DNA of 64,000 nucleotides from Thioalkalivibrio sp. ALJ7 (GCF_000376865.1 NZ_AQXQ01000012.1:744001-808000), one strand, 5' to 3'; shown: positions 55,099 to 64,000, counted from the first letter of the stretch. The notes: generated from the letters alone by a model not told the origin. Numbers and translations are program-made.

Positions 55099-56133
55099 TC
55101 AAATGGAATCCGGGTTGGCCGCCTTGCGGCGGGCATCCTCGCGACTGATCACGCCCTGCGCCAGCATGTCTTTCAGGCACTGGTCGAGCGTCTGCATGCC
55201 GGTTCCGGCACTGGTCTGAATAGTCGAGTACATCTGCGCGATCTTGTTCTCGCGGATCAGGTTCCGGATCGCGGGCGTGCCGAGCATGATCTCGTGCGCC
55301 GCGATACGACCGCCCCCAATCTTCTTCATCAGGGTCTGGGCGATGACCGCGCGCAAGGACTCGGACAGCATCGCCCGCACCATGTCCTTCTCCGCCGCCG
55401 GGAATACATCGACGATCCGGTCGATGGTCTTGGCCGCAGAGCTGGTATGCAGGGTGCCGAACACCAAGTGCCCGGTTTCGGCCGCGGTCAGCGCCAGCCG
55501 GATGGTCTCGAGGTCGCGCAGCTCGCCGACCAGAATGGTGTCCGGGTCCTCGCGCAGAGCCGAGCGCAGGGCCTCGCTGAAGCCATGCGTATCGCGGTGC
55601 ACCTCGCGCTGGTTGACCAGCGACTTCTTCGACTCGTGAACAAACTCGATCGGATCCTCGATGGTGAGGATATGCCCGTAGTCGTTCTCGTTGCGGTGGT
55701 TAACCATGCCCGCCAGCGTGGTCGACTTGCCCGAACCGGTCGGGCCGGTCACCAGCACGATGCCGCGCGGGTAGTTGGAGATTTCCTCGAAGATGCGCGG
55801 GGCCGCCAGCTCTTCCAGCGTCAGGACCTTGGAGGGGATGGTGCGGAACACCGCCGCCGCGCCGCGGTCCTGGTTGAAGGCGTTGACACGGAAGCGCGCC
55901 AGGCCCGAGACCTCGAACGAGAAGTCCGTCTCCAGGAACTCCTCGTAATCCTTGCGCTGGCGGTCGTTCATGATGTCGTAGATCAGGCCCTGAACCTCCT
56001 TGTGGTCCATGACCGGCACGTTCACCCGGCGCATGTCGCCATCAATGCGCACCATCGGCGGCATGCCCGCGGAGATATGCAGGTCCGAGGCCCCGTTCTT
56101 GACCGAAAAGGCCAGCAACTGCGTGATATCCAT
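55099..56133 (-). CDS. pilT: Type IV pilus retraction ATPase PilT
   Basis: The product is 344 aa, equal to canonical PilT. It begins MDITQLLAFSVKNGASDLH. Walker A is GPTGSGKST, the Asp box is TIEDPIEFVH, the AIRNLIRE retraction motif is present near residue 290 (TPAIRNLIRENK), and the His box is TGHLVFGTLHTSSA. It hexamerises at the inner membrane and depolymerises pilin. It heads the pilT-pilU-pilU-like array and is divergent from yggS. Confidence 0.96.
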   Translation of the reverse strand: MDITQLLAFSVKNGASDLHISAGMPPMVRIDGDMRRVNVPVMDHKEVQGLIYDIMNDRQRKDYEEFLETDFSFEVSGLARFRVNAFNQDRGAAAVFRTIPSKVLTLEELAAPRIFEEISNYPRGIVLVTGPTGSGKSTTLAGMVNHRNENDYGHILTIEDPIEFVHESKKSLVNQREVHRDTHGFSEALRSALREDPDTILVGELRDLETIRLALTAAETGHLVFGTLHTSSAAKTIDRIVDVFPAAEKDMVRAMLSESLRAVIAQTLMKKIGGGRIAAHEIMLGTPAIRNLIRENKIAQMYSTIQTSAGTGMQTLDQCLKDMLAQGVISREDARRKAANPDSI

Positions 56134-56270
56134 GCATCCCCCTGTGTTCGGGCGTGACGCCGAGGTGCGTCAGCCGCCCAGTGGCAGCCGTCGCCGCCAC
56201 TCCCTGTCGCTTGCAAGCCCGCGGAAAATCCACGGTGCCCATGTGTTCTTCGGGACTATATCATAGGGAA

Positions 56271-56984
56271 ATGACCGCACCAGACCACGCCCTGAACACC
56301 GTTCGAGCCCGCATCGAGGCCGCCTGCCGCGAGGCGGGACGCAACCCGGATTCGGTCCGGCTCCTGGCCGTCAGCAAGACCCGTGACGTGAGGGAAATCC
56401 GAGCCCTGCATGCCTGCGGGCAGATCGCGTTTGGGGAGAATTACGTGCCCGAGCTGGTGGAGAAGCACGACACACTGGAGGCTCCGCCCGCACCCCTGGG
56501 ACTCGAGTGGCATTTCATCGGCGCCCTGCAGAGCAACAAGACCCGCGCCGTGGCCGAACGCGCCGCCTGGGTGCATACGGTGGATCGCGAGCGAATCGCC
56601 CGGCGCCTGTCCGACCAGCGCCCGGAAGGGACGCCGCCGCTACAAGTCTGCCTGCAGATCAACATCAGCGAGGAGCCGCAGAAGGCCGGTATCGCGCCCC
56701 GGGAGGCCGAGGCGCTGGCCGCCATCGTGGCCGAACTCCCCGGCCTCGAACTGCGCGGACTGATGGCCATCCCGGCCACCGAGGTCGATCCGCAACGCCA
56801 GCGGGAACCCTTCGCACGCCTGCGCGAGCTGCGCGATACCCTGAACGCCCGTGGTCATTCGCTGGATACCCTCTCCATGGGCATGTCCGGCGATCTGGAA
56901 GCCGCCATCCTCGAGGGGGCCACCCTGGTGCGCATCGGCACCGCCCTGTTTGGCCCACGCCCCACCCAGAAGGAGTCCGCATGA
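56271..56984 (+). CDS. yggS: PLP homeostasis protein YggS family
   Basis: The product is 237 aa from the ATG at 56271; a longer upstream frame is not credible. LLAVSKTRD has the PLP lysine K36, and WHFIGALQSNK and GLMAIPA and LSMGMSGDLEAAI are diagnostic. The protein binds pyridoxal phosphate and affects amino-acid metabolism without a known enzymatic reaction. The pilT-yggS-proC order is highly conserved in gammaproteobacteria. It overlaps proC by four bases. Confidence 0.95.
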   Translation: MTAPDHALNTVRARIEAACREAGRNPDSVRLLAVSKTRDVREIRALHACGQIAFGENYVPELVEKHDTLEAPPAPLGLEWHFIGALQSNKTRAVAERAAWVHTVDRERIARRLSDQRPEGTPPLQVCLQINISEEPQKAGIAPREAEALAAIVAELPGLELRGLMAIPATEVDPQRQREPFARLRELRDTLNARGHSLDTLSMGMSGDLEAAILEGATLVRIGTALFGPRPTQKESA

Positions 56985-57799
56985 CGGAACACCGCTACGA
57001 AGTCGGCTTCATCGGCGCCGGCAACATGGGCGAGGCCCTGATCCAGGGCCTGATCCAGTCCGGCCATGCCGCCGAGCGTATTGCCATCGCCGACAAGAGC
57101 CCCGAGCGCATACGCGATCTGCAGGCCCGCTACCCGGGACTCGCCACTGGCGACCCGGAGGAACTGACCGCCCACAGCGCAACCCTGCTCCTCGCCGTCA
57201 AACCCCAGACCCTGCCCGAGCTGGCCCCAACCCTGAGCACTGCGGTCGGCGAAGGGGGGCCGCTGGTGCTCTCGGTGGCCGCCGGGATCACCACCGCACA
57301 ACTGGCGGGATGGCTGGGCGATGCCACGCGCCTGATCCGCGCCATGCCGAACACCCCGGCTCTGGTGGGCGCCGGCGTCACCGGGTTGTACGCCGCTCCA
57401 ACCGCCGGCCCCGAGGATCGCGCCACGGCCACCCACCTGCTGGAGGCAGTCGGCCGCGCGATCTGGGTGGACGACGAGGAGCTGATGCACGCGGTCACCG
57501 CCACCTCCGGCAGCGGCCCGGCCTATGTCTTCCTGATGATCGAGGCCATGCAGGAGGCGGCACAGTCGCTGGGCCTGCCCGCGGATACCGCGCTGGAACT
57601 AACCCTCGGCACCCTGGCCGGCGCCACCCGCCTGGCCGCGGAAAGCGACGAGAGCCCCGCCGAGCTGCGCCACCGCGTCACTTCACCGGGTGGCACCACG
57701 GAGCGCGCCCTGCAAGTCCTGGAGGACGGCGACCTGCGCGAGCTGATGCTGCGCGCCATGACCGCGGCCGCCGACCGCTCCCGCGAACTCGGCCGCTGA
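56981..57799 (+). CDS. proC: Pyrroline-5-carboxylate reductase
   Basis: The product is 272 aa. VGFIGAGNMGEALIQGL is the NAD(P) loop; IRAMPNTPALVGAG and TATSGSGPAYVFLMIEA and TSPGGTTERAL are active-site segments. It makes proline from pyrroline-5-carboxylate, useful as a building block and as an osmolyte in saline habitats. It ends just before repeat copy B. Confidence 0.96.
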   Translation: MTEHRYEVGFIGAGNMGEALIQGLIQSGHAAERIAIADKSPERIRDLQARYPGLATGDPEELTAHSATLLLAVKPQTLPELAPTLSTAVGEGGPLVLSVAAGITTAQLAGWLGDATRLIRAMPNTPALVGAGVTGLYAAPTAGPEDRATATHLLEAVGRAIWVDDEELMHAVTATSGSGPAYVFLMIEAMQEAAQSLGLPADTALELTLGTLAGATRLAAESDESPAELRHRVTSPGGTTERALQVLEDGDLRELMLRAMTAAADRSRELGR

Positions 57800-57809
57800 A
57801 ACCCTGATT

Positions 57810-58064
57810 CACCACGAAGCGCACGAAGACACGAAGAAGGGCCAGATCAAGGGCGATTCACAGGAAGAAGGGAAGTCAGGAAGGAGCGTGCGGGGCAGCT
57901 GCGGGACACGCCCCCGCTGTTACCTTTGCGGTCGCGGCTGGCGCCGGCGACGCGCGGCGCCCCCAATCCTCCAACCCATTTTCCCCTTCCGATCTTCAAA
58001 CCTTCCTGTGAATCGTCCTTGATCTGGCCCTGGACCTTCTTCGTGCCTTCGTGAGCTTCGTGGT
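57810..58064. repeat. Palindromic repeat element with CACGAAG-rich arms, copy B
   Basis: The left arm begins CACCACGAAGCGCACGAAG and continues to GCCAGATCAAGGGCG and ATTCACAGGAAG. The right arm is its inverse: CTTCCTGTGAATCG, CCTTGATCTGGCC, then TTCTTCGTGCCTTCGTGAGC. The arms are about 55-60 bp with few differences, and the unique middle is about 130 bp. This fills the proC-fructosamine-kinase gap, which holds no gene. Confidence 0.75.
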
Positions 58065-58102
58065 AAAACCGCCCTTGCCTTTCGAAGACTCGACGTGGGC
58101 CG

Positions 58103-59011
58103 TCAACGGAGTTCGGCTAGGAGTTGGCGGATCATGCGCTCGGCCTGCGCGCCATAGCCGCCGCCGAACAGGTGGTCGTGATTGAGGATGTGGTAGAGGT
58201 TGTACAGCGTGCGGCGCACGCCATAGCCAGGGTCGATGGGCAGGATCTCCTCGTAGGCGGCGACAAAGTCCTGCCCCGGATGCCCGAACAGCTCCATCAT
58301 CGCCAGGTCCGCCTCGCGGTCGCCGTAGTACACCGCCGGGTCATAAATCGTCGCGCGTCCATCGGCCAGGAAGCCCCAGTTGCCGCTCCACAGGTCCCCG
58401 TGCAGCAGGGAGGGAGTCGGGCGATAGTCGGTGAAGAAGCCGCCCAATGACGCCTCCAGCTCCTCCAACGCCCGCAGCAGGGACGCCGCGGCGCCACGTT
58501 GCCGGGCCAGCTGGCGCTGGAAGCCCAGGCGTTCGGCGCGATAGAACGAGACCCAGTCGTCGTGTTCAGTATTCGGCTGCGGCGTACTCCCAATGAAGTT
58601 GTCGTGATCCAGCCCGAAACGCATTCGGGTCTTCTGATGCATATCGGCGATGCCGCGCGCCAACACCACGCCATCGCGCCGCCCACCCAGGTCCAGGTTC
58701 TCCATCACCAGAAAATGGGTGCCACCAACCGATCCCGTGCCGCACACGGCGGGTATCTTCAGCCGTCCACAGCGTTGCAGTTCTTCCAGGCCCCGTGCCT
58801 CGGCCGCGAACATCGCGGCACCATCGCCTCCGCTCAGCTTGACGAAGAACTCGCGGCCGTCGGTTCCGGTTAGACGCTGCGCCTGATTAATGGAGCCCCC
58901 GGAACAGGCCTGGCTTCCTGACGGCTGGAAGGCGGTTCCGGTATGGTCGCTAATGCACTGGGCCACCGCCGCCGTCACGGCATCGGGGCCCGCTGAATCA
59001 AATCGGTTCAT
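58103..59011 (-). CDS. Fructosamine-kinase/ketosamine-kinase family protein
   Basis: The product is 302 aa with an aminoglycoside-phosphotransferase-like fold. The catalytic loop is LLHGDLWSGNWGF and the metal site IYDPAVYYGDREADLAM; FFVKL and E near residues 56-90 form the ATP site. Family members phosphorylate fructosamine/ribulosamine adducts on proteins, a deglycation step. It is divergent from the globin gene, and the pair is enclosed by repeat copies B and C. Substrate not known here. Confidence 0.88.
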   Translation of the reverse strand: MNRFDSAGPDAVTAAVAQCISDHTGTAFQPSGSQACSGGSINQAQRLTGTDGREFFVKLSGGDGAAMFAAEARGLEELQRCGRLKIPAVCGTGSVGGTHFLVMENLDLGGRRDGVVLARGIADMHQKTRMRFGLDHDNFIGSTPQPNTEHDDWVSFYRAERLGFQRQLARQRGAAASLLRALEELEASLGGFFTDYRPTPSLLHGDLWSGNWGFLADGRATIYDPAVYYGDREADLAMMELFGHPGQDFVAAYEEILPIDPGYGVRRTLYNLYHILNHDHLFGGGYGAQAERMIRQLLAELR

Positions 59012-59079
59012 CCTCGGCTTCCGGATTGCATTTCAAGTTGCAGGGTACCGGCTGTCGCAGGATCCGTCAGGAGATCCCC

Positions 59080-59463
59080 ATGGCCTTTCGCAAGCTCGAA
59101 CCCCTCTGCGACAAGATCGGTGCCGAACGCATCCGCGCGGTGATCGACGACTTCTACCGCCGGCTTTCGGCCGACCCCGAGATCGGCCATCACTTCGAGC
59201 GTATCCAGGACTTCCCGGATCATGTCAGCCGGATCGCGGACTTCTGGTACATGAACCTGGGCGGGCGTCTGGAACAGCCGCCGACCATCGACATGGTCGG
59301 CAAGCACGCCCCGCTGAACCTGACCGAGGCCGACCTGGCTGTGTGGATGCGCCACTTCAAGGCCACCACCGAAGAACACCTGGAACCCCCGCTGGCGGCC
59401 GAATGGCAGCAACTGGCCGACGGCATCGCCAGCCGCATGCGCGAAGACATCATCCGCGGCTAA
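59080..59463 (+). CDS. Truncated haemoglobin, group III-like
   Basis: The product is 127 aa from the ATG at 59080 with AGGAG eight bases before it. IDDFYRRLSADPEIGHHFERI, RIADFWYMNLGG and MVGKHAPLNLTEADLAVWMRHF follow the order of group III truncated globins; the histidine in GKHAPL is a candidate proximal haem ligand. Roles proposed for the family include oxygen or NO handling in microaerobic conditions. It is divergent from the kinase gene across 68 bases. Confidence 0.83.
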   Translation: MAFRKLEPLCDKIGAERIRAVIDDFYRRLSADPEIGHHFERIQDFPDHVSRIADFWYMNLGGRLEQPPTIDMVGKHAPLNLTEADLAVWMRHFKATTEEHLEPPLAAEWQQLADGIASRMREDIIRG

Positions 59464-59479
59464 TCCGCCTTTTTGTTTG

Positions 59480-59737
59480 CACCACGAAGCGCACGAAGAC
59501 ACGAAGAAGGTCAAGGGCGGTTTACAGGAAGGTTCGAAGGTCAGAAGGAAAATGGATGGATGGCCCGAGGCCGGGCCGTGATGGTCAGGGCCAGGCGGGC
59601 CCCGGGTGCGACACAATGGCCTTCACCGTGAGCGCCCTCCCCGGGCGTCTCCCACCAAGAACCCTTCTTCCCTTCCCGTCTTCCTGTAAACCGCTGTTGA
59701 CCTGGCCCTTCTTCGTGTCTTCGTGCGCTTCGTGGTC
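59480..59737. repeat. Palindromic repeat element with CACGAAG-rich arms, copy C
   Basis: The left arm begins CACCACGAAGCGCACGAAG, then GGTCAAGGGCGGTTTACAGGAAG. The right arm is its inverse, CTTCCTGTAAACCGC and TTGACC, then TTCTTCGTGTCTTCGTGCGC. The outer arms are almost equal to those of copy B; the middle is unrelated. It fills the globin-slt gap. Confidence 0.75.
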
Positions 59738-59762
59738 AACAAGTCCCTTCGCAAGCGCGATC

Positions 59763-61820
59763 CTAGCAAGCGTTTTCGGTGTAGCCGGGGGCGTCGCAGA
59801 AGGCGCGGCTGAGGGCGACGCCGTCGGCGGCGTGGAGGGTCGCCAGGTGCTGTTCGCGGCTCGCGGCCAGACGCGATTCCGGGGTGACCGGATACAGCAG
59901 CGTGGCCAGCGACGGCGGCTCTTGCCCCAAACGCACCGCGTACAGGATGCGATAGGCGAACACGCGGCGGATATAGTCGCGGGTTTCGGAGAACGGGATC
60001 AGCTCGGCCCAGATGTCGGGGTCCATCGCCCGGTCCTCCGGCAACCAGGAGCGCACACGGTGTGCACCGGCATTATAGGCGGCACTGGACAGCATGCTGT
60101 GCCCGCCGAAGCGATCCAGATTCCGGCGCAGGTAGTAGGTCCCCAGACGGGCGTTGGTCGCCGGGTCGAGGATGTCCCAGTCAGAGTTCACCCGCACCCC
60201 GGCCGCCGAGGCGATCGAACGCCCGGTCGCCGGCATGACCTGCATGACCCCTAGCGCCCCGGCCCCGGAACGCACGTCATAGAGAAAGGCGCTCTCCTGC
60301 CGCGCGATCGCCATGGCCCAGGCCGGGTCGATCGCCTGCTCGCGGGCCCCCGCCACAATCAGGTCGTCGAAGGCCAGCGGGAAGCGCAGCTCGATATCAT
60401 CCCAGGCGCGCGCCCGGGCGGCGGTGAAAATCGCACGGTCATGCCAACCCCAGTCGGCAAAGGCGAGGGCCGCGGCCTCCAGCTCGGAGATCTCCATATT
60501 CGCCACCGCATGGGTCCACTCGCGGCGGGCCTCGGCATTGCGGTCCAGGCGCACGAGCTCGCGCATGCGCTGCATGCCGGCATGTTCACGGATCGAGGCC
60601 TGCCGGTCGTCCGCGACAATCAACGGCTGATGGCCGATGCGGTAGGGCTGGCCCAAACGGTCGGCGGCCAGAAAACCATGGAAGTTGCGCTCCTGGGCCG
60701 CGCGCTCGTAGAAGCGCCGCGCGGCCTCCAGCGATTCGGTCTGCTCCAGGGCGCGGCCATACCAGTACTGCCAGTTAGCCTCGTCGCGAACATCACGATC
60801 CATCACCCGGATCGCGTCCATCACCGTTTCCCAGTCGCGCTCGTAGAGTGCCGCCCGCACCTGCCACTGGCGCAACTGGGTATCAAAGACCTCGGGGTCC
60901 AGGGCAGCCATGAAATCCAGGGCCTCGGGGCGGTAACGCAAGGCCAGGCGAAGGGCCAGCGCATGCTGCACTCGCCCGGCCGACTCGGATGCCAGCTCGA
61001 GCCGATCGCCGGATTGCTCCCACCCTTCCAGTGCAGCATCCAGATCCTGGCGCACCCAGCGGATAAAGGCGTGCTCCAGCATCGTCTCCGCCGCGCGGTG
61101 GTCCCCAGCACGGAAGTCGACGTCAGCCACCCGCGCCGGGCGCTCGGCCAGGTTCAGCCAGCGTTCGCCCCAATCGCGATCGCGGCTATCCAGGTAGCGT
61201 CGCAGATAGCGGGCGAGACCGGTCTGGCCTGCTTCCATCGCCAGTGCAAAACGGTCCCAAGCGAGCTCGTCCGTCAGCCCACCCGCGTCACGCCAGGCGC
61301 TCAACGCGGCATCGCAGGCCGAGGGTCGGGACTGGCCGTGCAGCCAGATCGATTCCATGTCGTCCAGGGCCGCTTCACGCTCACCCGTTTCCAACAGCGC
61401 CTTGCGCCGCTGGCAGTCCTGGGTCACGGACAGGGGGCGGTCATCATCGACAAAATCCAGATATGCCGACCAGCGCTCCTCGTCCGCCAGATGCGACAGG
61501 TAGCTGCTGTACAACCGGGGGGACAGAGGGGTGTCGGCATGCTCGCGCACAAAATCCTGCACGGCATCGGGGTCGGCGCGACTCAGGTTGCGCGCCAGTT
61601 CACGGTAATCGAGATAGGGCGTTAGCGGATAGCCGGTCAGGGTGCTGCGCGCGGCGCGATAAGCCGTCATGTCACCGCGGTTCAGCGCGCGCTCCGCCAG
61701 CAGGAACAGGCTGCGCTCGAAGACATAGAGATCGTCTTCGGCCGCTACCGCCGGAAATGCCGCGGCCAGGGCCAGCAACAAGGCGGCCAGCCCGGCCAAT
61801 ACGCTCCTGGAAAGGCGCAT
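59763..61820 (-). CDS. slt: Soluble lytic murein transglycosylase
   Basis: The product is 685 aa from the ATG at 61820. Residues 1-27 form a signal peptide (LALAAAFPAVAAEDD). Residues 30-480 are helical repeats (superhelical U and L domains). The C-terminal lysozyme-like domain has IARQESAF with the catalytic Glu near residue 510, followed by GALGVMQVMPATG and NARLGTYYLRRNLDRFGG. It cleaves glycan strands with formation of 1,6-anhydromuramic ends in the periplasm. It follows the convergent globin gene across repeat copy C. Confidence 0.94.
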   Translation of the reverse strand: MRLSRSVLAGLAALLLALAAAFPAVAAEDDLYVFERSLFLLAERALNRGDMTAYRAARSTLTGYPLTPYLDYRELARNLSRADPDAVQDFVREHADTPLSPRLYSSYLSHLADEERWSAYLDFVDDDRPLSVTQDCQRRKALLETGEREAALDDMESIWLHGQSRPSACDAALSAWRDAGGLTDELAWDRFALAMEAGQTGLARYLRRYLDSRDRDWGERWLNLAERPARVADVDFRAGDHRAAETMLEHAFIRWVRQDLDAALEGWEQSGDRLELASESAGRVQHALALRLALRYRPEALDFMAALDPEVFDTQLRQWQVRAALYERDWETVMDAIRVMDRDVRDEANWQYWYGRALEQTESLEAARRFYERAAQERNFHGFLAADRLGQPYRIGHQPLIVADDRQASIREHAGMQRMRELVRLDRNAEARREWTHAVANMEISELEAAALAFADWGWHDRAIFTAARARAWDDIELRFPLAFDDLIVAGAREQAIDPAWAMAIARQESAFLYDVRSGAGALGVMQVMPATGRSIASAAGVRVNSDWDILDPATNARLGTYYLRRNLDRFGGHSMLSSAAYNAGAHRVRSWLPEDRAMDPDIWAELIPFSETRDYIRRVFAYRILYAVRLGQEPPSLATLLYPVTPESRLAASREQHLATLHAADGVALSRAFCDAPGYTENAC

Positions 61821-61939
61821 GCCCAACCCTCGAATCAATGGATCTCCATCATTGACCAGCCCTGGGGCACTTGCAACGAACTTTGTCCCGTTTCGCACTG
61901 CGGCGCCGGCAGTTCGTGCTTTCCGAGTCAACGTGAGAA

Positions 61940-62479
61940 TCAGGTCTCCAGGACAAGCGCTTCACCGCGCGCCAACCCGTCAAGGGTCCAGGAGCCAACC
62001 CGGTACCGCACCAGACGCAAGGTCGGATGCCCTACCGCCGCGGTCATGCGGCGGACCTGGCGATTACGGCCCTCACGCAGGGTGATCGCCAGCCAGCGGG
62101 TGGGTATATGGCGACGAAAGCGCACCGGCGGGTCACGTTCCGGTAGGTCGGGTGGCGCCATGCGCTCCACCTTCGCCGGGCGCGTCAGGCCGTCCTTCAA
62201 TTCGACGCCGTGGCGCAGGGCCTCCAATGCCGCGTCATCGGGTTCGCCTTCGACCTGGACCCAATAGGTCTTGCTGGTCTTGTGCTTGGGCTGGGTCAGG
62301 CGCGCGTTCAGACGACCGTCGTCGGTCAGGACGAGCAGGCCCTCGCTATCCCGATCCAGGCGCCCAGCCGGGTAGACGCCGGAGACATCGATGAAGTCGG
62401 CCAGCGTCGGGCGCCCTTCAGGGTCGGTGAACTGGGGCAACACGCCCCAGGGCTTGTGAAAGAGGACAACCCGAGCCAT
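61940..62479 (-). CDS. rluE: 23S rRNA pseudouridine synthase RluE
   Basis: The product is 179 aa from the ATG at 62479, with no S4 domain, as in Rlu[16 protein letters not shown] lies at the start; the catalytic Asp is D42 in [14 protein letters not shown]; later motifs are TKTYW-like [11 protein letters not shown] and [16 protein letters not shown]. It modifies a uridine of 23S rRNA (U2457 in E. coli). It starts 11 bases after the DUF1007 stop. Confidence 0.92.
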   Translation of the reverse strand: MARVVLFHKPWGVLPQFTDPEGRPTLADFIDVSGVYPAGRLDRDSEGLLVLTDDGRLNARLTQPKHKTSKTYWVQVEGEPDDAALEALRHGVELKDGLTRPAKVERMAPPDLPERDPPVRFRRHIPTRWLAITLREGRNRQVRRMTAAVGHPTLRLVRYRVGSWTLDGLARGEALVLET

Positions 62480-62490
62480 GGCCTGTTGGG

Positions 62491-63150
62491 TCAGTCGCAG
62501 TGCAGCGTGACGCGTTCGGCGAAATGCCGACCGAGGTCGTAATCGACGCTGGCGCCGTAATCCAACGCCATGGCGCGCGCGACCATTGCCGGATCCGGCC
62601 GCGGCCGCTCGAGCCGGGTCTCGCAAGCCGCATCCACCAGTCCGGCCGCATCGACTACGCGTATGCCATGCGGCTCGCGGTGCAGAACCTCGATGAAAAA
62701 GGTCGGGTCGTAGACCTTGTACTCCAGGTCGCGGGCTTTCGGATCCACGGGCTGGCTCAGCTCCAGCCGGAAGCGAAAATGCAGCAACCCCTCCTCCATC
62801 GCCATGCGCGGCTCCTCGGCCGCCGCAATGCCAATGGTTTCATCGCCCGCCTTGATGTGGCTGTACCAGCGATACTCGTCCAGGTTGCCGAGGATCTCGG
62901 CTGCCAGCGCCTGCAGGCGCTCCTCGGAAGTCGTGCCCTCCTGGTGTTCCTGGGCATCGTCGTACAGGTACTGCCCATAGGTGGGATCAAAGCGCCAGTT
63001 GTGATGCATGTGGGTCAGCTGCCCGTCGCGATCGCGTTCGAACGTGATCTCCAGGTCGATCCAGGCGTGGGGATGCGCCTGCAGCGTGCCCGGAAGAAGC
63101 ACCAGCAGGGCCAGCACCGCGACCATCAGGGGAGCCCAACGGCGAATCAT
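62491..63150 (-). CDS. DUF1007 exported protein
   Basis: The product is 219 aa from the ATG at 63150, which overlaps the exonuclease stop by four bases. Residues 1-25 form a signal peptide ending [10 protein letters not shown]; the HPHAW start of the mature protein is the DUF1007 hallmark. Family members are often found with nickel/cobalt-type exporters of the RcnA/NicO group and may bind metal through the His-rich start. No such transporter gene lies beside it here, so the role is open. Confidence 0.85.
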   Translation of the reverse strand: MIRRWAPLMVAVLALLVLLPGTLQAHPHAWIDLEITFERDRDGQLTHMHHNWRFDPTYGQYLYDDAQEHQEGTTSEERLQALAAEILGNLDEYRWYSHIKAGDETIGIAAAEEPRMAMEEGLLHFRFRLELSQPVDPKARDLEYKVYDPTFFIEVLHREPHGIRVVDAAGLVDAACETRLERPRPDPAMVARAMALDYGASVDYDLGRHFAERVTLHCD

Positions 63151-64000
63151 GCGGTCTGCCTCGCATCTGCAGGGGTCCAGGCGCGCGCCGCCGCCAGAAG
63201 GGGGGCCTGGTAGGCCGGCGCTACGCCGAGGTCCTGCAACCACGCCCGTGCGTTCGGCTCGGGGCCCGCAGGCCCCAGCAGCTCCGGAGACGGCAAGTCC
63301 GGGATACGGTCGACGAGCCCGGTCAGTTGCCGCCAGCGGCGGAGCGCATCGGTCTGCTGGGCAATGGTCGTGGCCACCACGGGGGCGCGCCGGATATTGC
63401 AGCGGGCGACCGCCGCCGGGTCCGCCAGCACGGTGTCGAGGTCGTGCAGACGCCGCAGGATCCGGGCCGCGCTCTTCGGCCCGATGCCCTCGATCCCGGG
63501 GATGTTGTCACTGGCATCACCGGCCAGGGCCAGCATGTCCGCGACCTGCTCCGGACGCAGGCGAAAGCGCTTCTCGATGGCCCGGCGATCCAGATCAAGC
63601 CCGCGCTCGGGGTCGTGCAGACGATCCTGCTGGCCATGGATAACCTGGGTCAGGTCCTTATCCGCGCTCTTCACGTCGATCCGATACCCCGCCGCGCGCC
63701 CACTGCGGGCCAGGGTCGCGATCAGGTCGTCGGCCTCGTACTCGGGATTGGCGAACGTGGCGAAGCCGAGCCGTTCCAGCAGCTCGCGGATCCGCTCGAA
63801 CTGCTCGCGCAGCTCCGGCGGCGCCGGCGGGCGATGGGCCTTGTAGGTCGGGTCGATGCGGTGGCGAAAGCCTCGGCGCAAGCCGGTGTCGAAACAGAAG
63901 GCGACCGGCCCCGGCGCGCAGGTAGGCAGCCACTGGCAGAGCGAGTGCACCAGGCCGTGCAACGCACCACCGGGACGCCCCTGCGAATCCGCATCCAGCC
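63147..64000 (-). CDS. 5'-3' exonuclease (PolA N-terminal-like/Xni), 3' part of gene
   Basis: The frame is open to the right edge, giving about 283 residues without the start. Motifs are FDTGLRRGFRHRIDPTYKAH, NPEYEADDLIATLA, KSADKDLTQVI and the helix-hairpin-helix GDASDNIPGIEGIGPKSAARIL, all of the FEN/PolA 5' nuclease family. The acidic metal residues (EADD, SADKD, GDASD) are intact. The length fits a stand-alone exonuclease rather than full PolA, because the stop follows directly. It degrades or trims 5' flaps in DNA repair. Overlap with DUF1007 suggests cotranscription. Confidence 0.9.
   Translation of the reverse strand, partial: LDADSQGRPGGALHGLVHSLCQWLPTCAPGPVAFCFDTGLRRGFRHRIDPTYKAHRPPAPPELREQFERIRELLERLGFATFANPEYEADDLIATLARSGRAAGYRIDVKSADKDLTQVIHGQQDRLHDPERGLDLDRRAIEKRFRLRPEQVADMLALAGDASDNIPGIEGIGPKSAARILRRLHDLDTVLADPAAVARCNIRRAPVVATTIAQQTDALRRWRQLTGLVDRIPDLPSPELLGPAGPEPNARAWLQDLGVAPAYQAPLLAAARAWTPADARQTA

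Noticed and set aside
57810-59737. CACGAAG repeats as a possible CRISPR array
   Set aside because: The short units are arranged as inverted arms around a single variable middle, without regular spacers, and no cas gene is present.

Overview
The window is a dense, high-GC chromosomal segment from a gammaproteobacterium. Gene content and sequence style fit a chemolithoautotrophic, haloalkaliphilic member of the Ectothiorhodospiraceae, most like Thioalkalivibrio. This is inferred from protein sequences I recognise and was not checked by a search. The evidence is a Calvin/glycolysis cluster (tkt-gap-pgk-pyk-fba), rpe and gph beside the trp genes, a glcF-like glycolate oxidase subunit, a Vfr-type Crp, type IV pilus chemotaxis genes, and an acidic TonB linker.

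Layout. 1-966 is the N-terminal part of a tubulin/FtsZ-superfamily protein that runs off the left edge. 1.2-5.6 kb holds a small unknown gene, a VanX-like dipeptidase, tRNA-Met(CAU), a thioredoxin-like ferredoxin, a DUF481 outer-membrane protein, glcF and coq7. 5.6-7.8 kb is speD-osmC divergent from crp. 7.9-15.9 kb is a minus-strand rpe-gph-trpE-hydrolase-trpG-[MITE-like element]-MFS-trpD-trpC cluster. 16.1-21.4 kb carries a cytochrome c, a CbiM-like membrane protein, an RsmC-like methyltransferase, purK and purE, then purC and bioD on the plus strand, with a SYLF-domain gene convergent to bioD. 22.2-29.2 kb is the carbon-fixation/glycolysis cluster on the minus strand. 29.6-34.0 kb is the activated-methyl cycle: metK, a SAH riboswitch, ahcY, metF, then rsmE.

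34.1-43.7 kb is a Pil-Chp chemosensory operon (pilG-pilH-pilI-pilJ-chpA-chpC). A predicted sigma70 promoter overlapped by a near-consensus Crp/Vfr site lies in front of pilG. 43.9-52.6 kb is a long plus-strand run: gshB, apbE, a NusG-II protein, a Gx-transporter protein, tonB, yqgE, ruvX, pyrR, pyrB, an inactive pyrC' and a pyrK-like gene. 52.7-56.1 kb holds three tandem PilT/PilU-family retraction ATPases. 56.3-64.0 kb contains yggS, proC, a fructosamine-kinase-like gene, a truncated haemoglobin, slt, rluE, a DUF1007 gene and the 3' part of a 5'-3' exonuclease gene.

Two families of small non-coding mobile-looking repeats are scattered through this otherwise core-like DNA. One has CTAG-flanked ends: a full 295-bp element in the trp cluster, a minimal palindrome at the stop codon of the last PilU-like gene, and a decayed end inside the 3' end of the VanX-like gene. 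The other consists of palindromic elements with CACGAAG-rich arms, in three copies, two of which bracket the fructosamine-kinase/globin pair. The items most worth follow-up are the tubulin-like gene, the CTAG repeat family, the triple PilT/U array, the Vfr-pilG promoter overlap and the pyrBC'-pyrK arrangement.
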